9,766 nucleotides of DNA from an uncultured Eubacteriales bacterium (GTDB taxonomy: Bacteria > Bacillota > Clostridia > Oscillospirales > Acutalibacteraceae): positions 1 to 9,766 of the forward strand of contig CAKSUE010000016.1 in NCBI GenBank assembly GCA_934501135.1, in the 5' to 3' direction. A program made the translations under genes and the position numbers. The notes under the pieces were generated by a model. That model had not been told where the DNA came from, did no database searches, and saw nothing but the letters and a program-made list of their open reading frames with translations. Positions 1 through 5,789 of this stretch are shown one piece after another (the stretch's first letter is position 1; each line of letters opens with the position of its first letter).

Positions 1-96
1 GATATAATAATATTTAAAAAAGGTCATAAAATTACTGAAAATGAAAATAACTTTTTAAAAATACTAAAAAGCACTATAAATGAACTAGATAAATAG
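1..96 (+). CDS. C-terminal end of an upstream gene, possibly a LysR-type regulator (partial)
   Basis: Frame 1 is open from the left edge to a TAG at 94-96 and encodes 31 residues, beginning DIIIFKKGHK and ending INELDK. It is followed at once by a hairpin terminator, which supports a real gene end. The tail resembles the end of LysR-type substrate-binding domains, where a beta strand and a 'KKG/RKG' turn precede a last helix, but 31 residues cannot prove this. If it is a LysR regulator, it lies directly upstream of the adhE operon in the same orientation and could regulate it. The family is a guess; that this is the end of a coding region is more secure. Confidence 0.4.
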   Translation, partial: DIIIFKKGHKITENENNFLKILKSTINELDK

Positions 97-133
97 TGGC
101 ATATCGATATTGGCATACAGATATGCCATTTTT
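97..133 (+). terminator. Intrinsic terminator with two alternative left arms
   Basis: TGGCATA (111-117) pairs with TATGCCA (122-128) around the tetraloop CAGA and is followed by five T (129-133), a typical rho-independent terminator. An upstream copy of the left arm, TGGCATATC (97-105), can instead pair over 9 bp with GATATGCCA (120-128). The structure starts immediately after the stop codon at 94-96 and isolates the operon from the upstream gene. Confidence 0.7.
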
Positions 134-157
134 GTATATTCCAATTTCAAAAAAAGA

Positions 158-175
158 TTGTTAAAATAATAACAT
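158..175. promoter_or_regulatory. Rex-like redox operator
   Basis: TTGTTAA-AATA-ATAACAT matches the Rex consensus TTGTTAA-N4-TTAACAA at 12 of the 14 defined positions, with a perfect left half-site. Rex is the NADH/NAD+-sensing repressor that commonly controls adhE and other fermentation genes in Clostridia. Such a site before adhE fits that role, although it lies about 60-75 nt upstream of the best -35 rather than overlapping the promoter. No rex gene is in the window. In DNA this AT-rich, a 12/14 match has a real chance of being fortuitous. Confidence 0.4.
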
Positions 176-232
176 ACAATAGTGAAATTAAAAATATCTT
201 AAAGCAAAGGTGTGTGGTATAATTAATTATAC

Positions 233-262
233 TTGAATTTATATAGCAAATATTATTATAAT
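233..262 (+). promoter_or_regulatory. Housekeeping-sigma promoter for the adhE-hydrogenase operon
   Basis: A -35 TTGAAT (233-238) and a -10 TATAAT (257-262) are 18 nt apart, predicting a start near 269. An alternative -10 with the extended motif TGGTATAAT (215-223) lacks a recognisable -35 and could be a second start. Because the following genes are so closely spaced, this is probably the main promoter of the whole 410-8420 unit. Confidence 0.55.
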
Positions 263-285
263 TTATAGTATATTTCACAGTTACT

Positions 286-304
286 GTTCCATATTTATGG
301 TAAC
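286..304. repeat. Inverted repeat in the adhE leader, possible operator or RNA hairpin
   Basis: GTT-CCATA (286-293) is the inverse of TATGG-T-AAC (296-304), around a two-base centre and with one bulged T at 301. A further pairing of GTTAC (280-284) with GTAAC (300-304) is an alternative. It lies about 20-35 nt downstream of the predicted transcription start, where a repressor site or a small 5'-UTR hairpin would act. I do not recognise the binding protein. Confidence 0.35.
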
Positions 305-409
305 CTTTATAAGCGAACTTACTATACTATAATTATTGAAAAATTTAATTAGGATAATATTCTTTTGATAATTTAAATATATAATTTTTATTGATAGGAG
401 AGTAATGAA

Positions 410-3025
410 ATGAAAAACACGCAAGAAACCAATATGACACTCGTTGATAATGTTTCGGCATTAGAAGCAAAATTAGAAGAAATACGCAAAGCTCAAACAA
501 TTTTTGCTACATTTAGCCAGGAACAAGTCGACAAGATCTTTTTTGCTGCGGCAACAGCTGCTAATAAAGCAAGAATTCCACTTGCAAAAATGGCAGTTGA
601 AGAAACAGGTATGGGAATTGTAGAAGATAAAGTCATTAAAAACCATTATGCAGCTGAATACATCTATAATGCCTACAAAAACACAAAAACCTGTGGCGTA
701 ATTGAAGAAGATAAATCATATGGTATTAAAAAAATTGCAGAACCAATTGGAGTTATTGCAGCTGTAATTCCAACAACTAATCCAACATCAACTGCAATAT
801 TTAAAACACTCTTAGCTTTGAAAACAAGAAATGGTATAATTATTAGCCCTCACCCAAGAGCTAAAAAAAGCACTATCGCTGCCGCAAAAATAGTTTTAGA
901 TGCTGCAGTTAAGGCAGGTGCCCCTGAAGGAATAATCTCATGGATTGATGTACCTTCTCTTGAATTAACCAATACAGTTATGAAAGAAGCTGATATAATC
1001 CTTGCAACAGGTGGGCCGGGAATGGTTAAAGCTGCATATTCAAGTGGTAAACCTGCAATTGGTGTTGGAGCTGGTAATACACCTGCTATAATTGATGACA
1101 CTGCTGATATTTTACTTGCAGTAAGCTCTGTAATCCACTCAAAAACATTCGATAACGGTATGATTTGCGCGTCAGAGCAATCGGTTATAGTACTCGATAA
1201 AGTTTATGATAAAGTTAAAAAAGAATTTATTGACAGAGGATGTTACTTATTAAATAAAGAAGAAACTGAAAAAGTAAGAAAAACGATAATTATAAATGGC
1301 TCTTTAAATGCTAAAATTGTTGGTCAACCAGCTTATAAGATTGCAGAGTTATCTGGTATAAATGTTCCTGAATCAACGAAAATTCTTATTGGTGAGGTTG
1401 AAAGTGTTGATCTTTCTGAAGAATTTGCTCATGAAAAACTTTCCCCTGTACTTGCAATGTATAGAGCTTCAAATTTTGAAGATGCACTGGATAAAGCTGA
1501 ACAACTAATTGCAGACGGCGGATATGGTCATACCTCTTCTGTATACTTAGATACAGTTAATGAAAAAGGAAAACTAGATGCCTTCTCCTCTAGAATGAAA
1601 ACCTGCAGAATATTGGTAAATACACCATCTTCTCATGGTGGAATTGGTGATCTTTATAATTTTAAATTAGCACCATCTTTAACACTTGGATGCGGATCAT
1701 GGGGCGGTAACTCAGTCTCTGAAAATGTTGGTGTTAAACATCTAATAAATATAAAAACTGTCGCTGAGAGGAGAGAAAATATGCTTTGGTTTAGGGCTCC
1801 ACAAAAAGTATATATTAAAAAAGGTTGTCTACCTGTAGCATTAGACGAACTTAAAACTGTACTTAATAAGAAAAAGGCATTTATAGTAACAGACTCCTTC
1901 CTATATAATAATGGTTATACGAAACCAATCACAGACAAACTTGATGAAATGGGAATACAACATACAACTTTCTTTGACGTTGCTCCCGATCCATCTCTTG
2001 CTTGCGCAAAAGAAGGTGCTGCAGCGATGAACGCCTTCAAACCCGATTGTATAATAGCAATAGGTGGCGGTTCTGCAATGGATGCTGCAAAAATCATGTG
2101 GGTAATGTATGAACATCCTGACGTCGATTTTATGGATATGGCTATGAGGTTTATAGATATACGAAAAAGAGTCTATACATTCCCTAATATGGGAGAAAAA
2201 GCTTATTTCATTGCTGTTCCAACATCTGCAGGTACGGGCTCTGAAGTTACTCCTTTTGCTGTTATAACAGATCAAGATACAGGTGTAAAATATCCACTAG
2301 CTGATTATGAATTAATGCCAAACATGGCTATTGTAGATGCCAATATGATGATGAATGCTCCTAAAGGATTAACAGCTGCATCTGGTATAGATGCTGTTAC
2401 TCACTCATTAGAGGCCTATGCTGCCATGCTTGCAACAGATTATACGGATGGCCTCGCTCTTCGTTCTTTAAAAATGATATTTGAATATTTGCCAAGAGCT
2501 TATGATAACGGACCTAATGATCCTGTTGCTCGTGAGAAAATGGCAAATGCAGCAACAATGGCAGGTATGGCTTTTGCAAATGCTTTCTTAGGTGTTTGTC
2601 ACTCTATGGCACACAAGTTAGGAGCATTCCATCATATCCCTCATGGTATTGCAAATGCACTTATGATTGAAGAAGTATTAAGATTTAATGCTTCGGAAGT
2701 TCCTTCTAAAATGGGAACATTTTCACAATATGATCATCCGCATACTTTATCTAGATATGCAGAAATTGCTGATTATCTTGACTTAAAAGGCAATAGCGAT
2801 GCTGAAAAACTAGAAAGTTTAATAAACGCAATAAATGAATTAAAAGAAAAAATCGGCATCAAAAAAACAATTAAAGATTACGGTATAGATGAGAAAAACT
2901 TCTTAGACCGTCTTGATGATATGGTCGAGCAAGCATTCGATGACCAATGTACAGGTGCAAATCCAAGGTATCCCCTTATGAGTGAAATAAAACAGATGTA
3001 TTTGAATGCCTATTACGGTAATTAA
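410..3025 (+). CDS. adhE: Bifunctional acetaldehyde-CoA / alcohol dehydrogenase AdhE
   Basis: This enzyme reduces acetyl-CoA through acetaldehyde to ethanol, using two NADH; it is the main ethanol-forming enzyme of fermentative bacteria. The N-terminal aldehyde dehydrogenase domain (about residues 15-440) has the NAD-site motif GAGNTP (220-225) and catalytic Cys253 in the FDNGMICASEQS context. A linker around 445-460 (AERRENMLWFRAP) leads to the iron-dependent alcohol dehydrogenase domain (about 460-871), with the GGGS dinucleotide motif (552-555) and the iron ligands Asp661, His665, His731 and His745. At 871 residues it has the full family length with no missing catalytic residue. AdhE proteins generally form cytoplasmic spirosome filaments. 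The start is the ATG after AGGAG (396-400); an ATG at 405 closes after two codons. It is the first gene of a six-gene operon with hydrogenase genes, 13 nt before the kinase gene. An upstream Rex-like site suggests NADH control. Confidence 0.98.
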   Translation: MKNTQETNMTLVDNVSALEAKLEEIRKAQTIFATFSQEQVDKIFFAAATAANKARIPLAKMAVEETGMGIVEDKVIKNHYAAEYIYNAYKNTKTCGVIEEDKSYGIKKIAEPIGVIAAVIPTTNPTSTAIFKTLLALKTRNGIIISPHPRAKKSTIAAAKIVLDAAVKAGAPEGIISWIDVPSLELTNTVMKEADIILATGGPGMVKAAYSSGKPAIGVGAGNTPAIIDDTADILLAVSSVIHSKTFDNGMICASEQSVIVLDKVYDKVKKEFIDRGCYLLNKEETEKVRKTIIINGSLNAKIVGQPAYKIAELSGINVPESTKILIGEVESVDLSEEFAHEKLSPVLAMYRASNFEDALDKAEQLIADGGYGHTSSVYLDTVNEKGKLDAFSSRMKTCRILVNTPSSHGGIGDLYNFKLAPSLTLGCGSWGGNSVSENVGVKHLINIKTVAERRENMLWFRAPQKVYIKKGCLPVALDELKTVLNKKKAFIVTDSFLYNNGYTKPITDKLDEMGIQHTTFFDVAPDPSLACAKEGAAAMNAFKPDCIIAIGGGSAMDAAKIMWVMYEHPDVDFMDMAMRFIDIRKRVYTFPNMGEKAYFIAVPTSAGTGSEVTPFAVITDQDTGVKYPLADYELMPNMAIVDANMMMNAPKGLTAASGIDAVTHSLEAYAAMLATDYTDGLALRSLKMIFEYLPRAYDNGPNDPVAREKMANAATMAGMAFANAFLGVCHSMAHKLGAFHHIPHGIANALMIEEVLRFNASEVPSKMGTFSQYDHPHTLSRYAEIADYLDLKGNSDAEKLESLINAINELKEKIGIKKTIKDYGIDEKNFLDRLDDMVEQAFDDQCTGANPRYPLMSEIKQMYLNAYYGN

Positions 3026-3038
3026 GGAGGAAACTATA

Positions 3039-3788
3039 ATGAAACTTGATAGAATAATTGCAGTGAGGACATCGAAAACCGTCTATAGAGATGGAGATAA
3101 GGCAATAAAACTATTTGATGAAGGTTATTCAAAATCTGATATATTAAATGAAGCTTTAAATCAGGCTCGTGTTGAAGAAACAGAACTAAATATACCAAAA
3201 ATAATTGAAGTTACTAGAATAGATAATAAGTGGGCAATTGTTTCTGAGTATATTGAAGGTAAAACACTAGCGCAATTAATGCAAGAAAATCCCGATAAAT
3301 ATGATGAATATTTAGAAAAGTTTGTTGATATACAAATGGAAATTCATTCAAAAAAAGCTCCTTTGCTTAATAAACTAAAAGATAAGATGAATCGTAAAAT
3401 ATCTGAAGCTGATCTAGATGCTACTACACGCTATGATCTTCATACAAGGCTGGAAGGAATGCCTAAACATAACAAAGTTTGCCATGGAGATTTTAATCCA
3501 AGTAATATTATAATAAAAAATGATGGAACTTCATTTATTTTAGACTGGTCTCATGCAACCCAAGGTAACGCTTCTGCTGATGTTGCAAGAACTTATTTAT
3601 TATTCTATCTTGAAGGAAACATTGAAGGTGCAAATAAATATCTAGATTTATTCTGCAAAAAAAGTGATACTGCAAAACAATATATACAAAAGTGGTTACC
3701 TATTGTTGCTGCATCACAGTCTGTTAAAGGTAAACCTGAAGAACGTGAATTCTTACTAAATTGGGTCAATGTAGTTGACTACGAATAA
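3039..3788 (+). CDS. APH/choline-kinase-fold phosphotransferase (TIGR02172-like), substrate unknown
   Basis: This 249-residue cytoplasmic protein has the aminoglycoside-phosphotransferase (APH) kinase fold. The Brenner motif HGDFNPSN (149-156) supplies catalytic base Asp151 and metal ligand Asn156. LDW (168-170) supplies the second metal ligand, Asp169. KAIKLF (21-26) carries the likely ATP-contacting Lys24. All key residues are kept, so it should be an active kinase, but the fold covers drug, choline, sugar and protein kinases and the substrate cannot be read from sequence. It most resembles the TIGR02172-type family of anaerobes. A longer frame opens at an ATG at 3006 inside adhE; I chose 3039 because AAGGAGG (3024-3030) sits 8 nt before it and because the reading then avoids overlap. 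It lies between adhE and the hydrogenase genes, with a 15-nt gap to the next gene. A role in resistance is unlikely; one opposing the phosphatase downstream is possible but unproven. Confidence 0.8.
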   Translation: MKLDRIIAVRTSKTVYRDGDKAIKLFDEGYSKSDILNEALNQARVEETELNIPKIIEVTRIDNKWAIVSEYIEGKTLAQLMQENPDKYDEYLEKFVDIQMEIHSKKAPLLNKLKDKMNRKISEADLDATTRYDLHTRLEGMPKHNKVCHGDFNPSNIIIKNDGTSFILDWSHATQGNASADVARTYLLFYLEGNIEGANKYLDLFCKKSDTAKQYIQKWLPIVAASQSVKGKPEEREFLLNWVNVVDYE

Positions 3789-3803
3789 GTAGGAGGACCA
3801 AAA

Positions 3804-4043
3804 ATGAAGATTACAGTATGTATTGGAAGTTCTTGCCACCTAAAAGGATCCAGACAAATTGTTGAAGAATTACAATATTTAGTGTCTGAAAATAACTTAA
3901 AAGATAAAATTGATTTATGTGGTACTTTCTGCATGGGAAATTGTCAAAATGGCGTATGTGTAACATTAGATGACTCCCCTTTTTCATTAACACCAGACAC
4001 CACCAAAGCTTTCTTTGAAAATGAAGTATTAAAACGAATTTAG
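3804..4043 (+). CDS. Short thioredoxin-like [2Fe-2S] ferredoxin (NuoE/HydC-type domain, HfsA-like)
   Basis: This 79-residue protein has the thioredoxin-like [2Fe-2S] pattern of NuoE and HydC: Cys6-x4-Cys11 and Cys39-x3-Cys43. Two more cysteines, Cys47 and Cys52, follow. It is about half the length of NuoE/HydC and lacks their N-terminal helical part, so only the cluster domain is present. It is probably a small electron carrier or redox input for the hydrogenase-like protein encoded next. No flavoprotein partner (HydB/NuoF) is encoded in the window, which argues against an NADH-bifurcating complex here. AGGAGG (3791-3796) lies 7 nt before the ATG. It sits at the same place as the small subunit of Hfs-type clusters (2Fe-2S protein, PAS hydrogenase, SpoIIE phosphatase, hydrogenase). 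The FeS domain call is firm; the partner is inferred. Confidence 0.85.
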   Translation: MKITVCIGSSCHLKGSRQIVEELQYLVSENNLKDKIDLCGTFCMGNCQNGVCVTLDDSPFSLTPDTTKAFFENEVLKRI

Positions 4044-4066
4044 GCAACCAATAAATATCAATCATT

Positions 4067-4087
4067 AAACTCCACTTTGTGGGGTTT
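4067..4087 (+). other. Intercistronic hairpin before the sensory hydrogenase gene
   Basis: AAACTCCAC (4067-4075) pairs with GTGGGGTTT (4079-4087) over 9 bp, one of them a T-G wobble, around a TTT loop. It lies in the 69-nt gap between the [2Fe-2S] gene and the PAS-hydrogenase gene, the largest gap in the operon. No clear U-run follows (the sequence continues ATAATATAT), so it may be a partial terminator, a processing site or an mRNA-stabilising structure. A TATAAT at 4087-4092 overlaps its end but has no good -35. Confidence 0.5.
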
Positions 4088-4112
4088 ATAATATATCTGA
4101 GGGGCGATAGCG

Positions 4113-5789
4113 ATGACAGAATTTTTAAAATTGAAAAAATCTAATTGCAAAAATTGCTATAAGTGTATTAGAAATTGTCCTGTAAAATCAATAAGATTTT
4201 CATCAAATCAGGCTCATATAGTCCCTGATGAATGTATCTTATGTGGACAGTGTTTTGTTGTTTGTCCTCAAAATGCAAAAGAAATTATTGATGATACAAG
4301 TAAAGCTAAATCGCTACTAGATGGTGATTCCCCTGTTATCGCAAGTGTTGCCCCTTCTTTTATTGCAAATTACAATGGTATCGGTATCAATTCTATTAAA
4401 AATGCGCTAAAGAAACTGGGATTTTATGATGCAGAGGAAACTGCAATAGGTGCAACAATAGTAAAAAGAGAATATGACCATATGCTTGAAAATAAAAGTA
4501 ATAATATTATCATTTCATCATGTTGCCACTCAATTAACCTATTAATCCAAAAACACTTCCCGTCTTCTATAAAATATCTTGCAGATATAGTATCACCAAT
4601 GCAGGCGCATTGTTTAGATATAAAGTCAAGATATCCTAACGCAAAAACGGTATTTATAGGTCCGTGCCTTTCAAAAAAAGATGAAGCAGAAAGATATAAC
4701 GGTATTGTAGACTGTGTTCTCACTTTTGAAGAACTTACAAATTGGTTTAATTCAGAAAACATAAAAATTGAACCTCAAAGAGATATTACAGAAAAAAGCC
4801 GCGCAAGGCTCTTTCCCACTACTGGCGGAATTTTAAAAACAATGTACTGCAAACAAGATGACTATAGTTATATTGCTATTGATGGAGTTGAAAATTGTAT
4901 TGCAGCGCTCAAAGATATTGAAACAGGAAATATTTCTCACTGTTTTATAGAAATGTCTGCATGTATAGGAAGTTGTATTGGTGGGCCCGTTATGGAAAAA
5001 TTTCATAACTCACCTATACGTGATTATCAACAAGTCGCACTGTATGCTGGCAAACTCGATTTTGATGTTGGATCTATTAAAAATAATATCATTAGGAAAA
5101 ATCATACATATATTGGAAATAATAAAAAACTGCCTGGTAATATTGAAATTGAAGCTATACTAAAGCAAATGGGAAAAACAAAACCTGAACATGAATTAAA
5201 CTGTGGATCTTGCGGTTACAATACATGCCGGGAAAAAGCCATAGCTGTATATCAGGGCAAAGCTGATTTATCTATGTGTCTTCCGTTTTTAAAAGAAAAG
5301 GCAGAAAGTTTTTCAGATAATATTATAAAAAATACACAGAATGGAATTATTGTGCTTAATGAAGATTTAGAGGTTCAGCAAATAAACCATGCTGCTCTTA
5401 AAATTATGAATATTAAAAATGAGTCTGATGTACTCGGCGATCAAGTAGTTAGAATACTTGATCCAAAAATATTTATGGAGGTTAGAAGTAGCGGGTACAG
5501 TGTTTTTGATAAAAAAATATACCTAGCTGAATATAAAAAATATGTTGAAGAAACAATAAGCTATGATAAAGATTATCACATAATCATTTGTATTATGAGA
5601 GATATAACTGATGAAGAGATGGAACGGGAAAAGAAAGAAAAAATCAGTCAAAAAACAGTTGAGATAGCTGATAAAGTTGTTGATAAACAAATGAGAGTCG
5701 TTCAAGAAATTGCTTCACTTTTAGGTGAGACAGCCGCCGAAACAAAGATTGCTCTTACAAAACTTAAGGAGTCGATTAGTGATGAATGA
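4113..5789 (+). CDS. PAS-containing sensory [FeFe]-hydrogenase-like protein (HfsB-type, group C3/D)
   Basis: Domains in order of the 558 residues: a 2[4Fe-4S] ferredoxin domain (Cys12/15/18/22 and 41/44/47/51); the [FeFe]-hydrogenase H-cluster domain (about 75-330); a four-cysteine FeS domain (Cys364/367/372/389); a PAS domain (about 400-497); and a charged helix, probably coiled coil (about 498-555). H-cluster ligands are all present: Cys138 in SSCCHS, Cys185 in GPCLSKK, and Cys284 and Cys288 in SACIGSC. Compared with CpI, Cys299 is kept (Cys137), but Pro301 is His139, Met353 is Gly183, Met497 is Ser282, and Glu279, Glu282 and Ser319 become Tyr121, Met124 and Ala157. This pattern fits H2 sensing more than fast turnover. 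The C-terminal helix probably passes the signal to the phosphatase, whose gene overlaps this one by 8 nt. The start follows TGAGGGG (4098-4104). The group assignment rests on a hand alignment. Confidence 0.88.
   Translation: MTEFLKLKKSNCKNCYKCIRNCPVKSIRFSSNQAHIVPDECILCGQCFVVCPQNAKEIIDDTSKAKSLLDGDSPVIASVAPSFIANYNGIGINSIKNALKKLGFYDAEETAIGATIVKREYDHMLENKSNNIIISSCCHSINLLIQKHFPSSIKYLADIVSPMQAHCLDIKSRYPNAKTVFIGPCLSKKDEAERYNGIVDCVLTFEELTNWFNSENIKIEPQRDITEKSRARLFPTTGGILKTMYCKQDDYSYIAIDGVENCIAALKDIETGNISHCFIEMSACIGSCIGGPVMEKFHNSPIRDYQQVALYAGKLDFDVGSIKNNIIRKNHTYIGNNKKLPGNIEIEAILKQMGKTKPEHELNCGSCGYNTCREKAIAVYQGKADLSMCLPFLKEKAESFSDNIIKNTQNGIIVLNEDLEVQQINHAALKIMNIKNESDVLGDQVVRILDPKIFMEVRSSGYSVFDKKIYLAEYKKYVEETISYDKDYHIIICIMRDITDEEMEREKKEKISQKTVEIADKVVDKQMRVVQEIASLLGETAAETKIALTKLKESISDE

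Larger units (their letters stand above)
134..409 (+). other. Regulatory region upstream of adhE, no gene seen
   Basis: This AT-rich stretch between the terminator and adhE holds no convincing coding region. It contains a Rex-like palindrome, a TTGAAT/TATAAT promoter, a second TATAAT with an extended -10 (TGGTATAAT, 215-223) but no good -35, and an inverted repeat at 286-304. If the 233-262 promoter is used, the mRNA starts near 269 and adhE has a leader of about 140 nt. I recognised no riboswitch consensus in it. The adhE ribosome binding site AGGAG lies at 396-400, nine bases before the ATG. Confidence 0.6.

Noticed and set aside
850..1101. Minus-strand open frame of 83 codons within adhE
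   Set aside because: It is antisense to a strongly conserved enzyme domain, has low-complexity composition and no ribosome site; a shadow frame.
1901..2275. Minus-strand open frame of 124 codons within adhE
   Set aside because: It is antisense to the iron-ADH domain, its protein looks random (rich in Cys, His, Ser), and no promoter or ribosome site is seen.
3006..3038. Upstream ATG extending the kinase gene by 11 codons into adhE
   Set aside because: The ATG at 3039 has AAGGAGG 8 nt upstream, whereas 3006 has no ribosome site and would encode the end of adhE in another frame.
3039..3788. Aminoglycoside resistance gene
   Set aside because: Only the general APH kinase motifs are shared; the operon context is fermentation and hydrogenase, not resistance or mobile DNA.
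3811..4065. Minus-strand open frame of 84 codons over the [2Fe-2S] gene
   Set aside because: The forward frame has a clear cysteine motif and ribosome site; the reverse product resembles no protein family.
5725..5781. Upstream ATG extending the phosphatase by 19 residues
   Set aside because: The added residues are basic, unlike the domain, and lie in the sensor coding region; AAGGAG at 5766-5771 serves the ATG at 5782.
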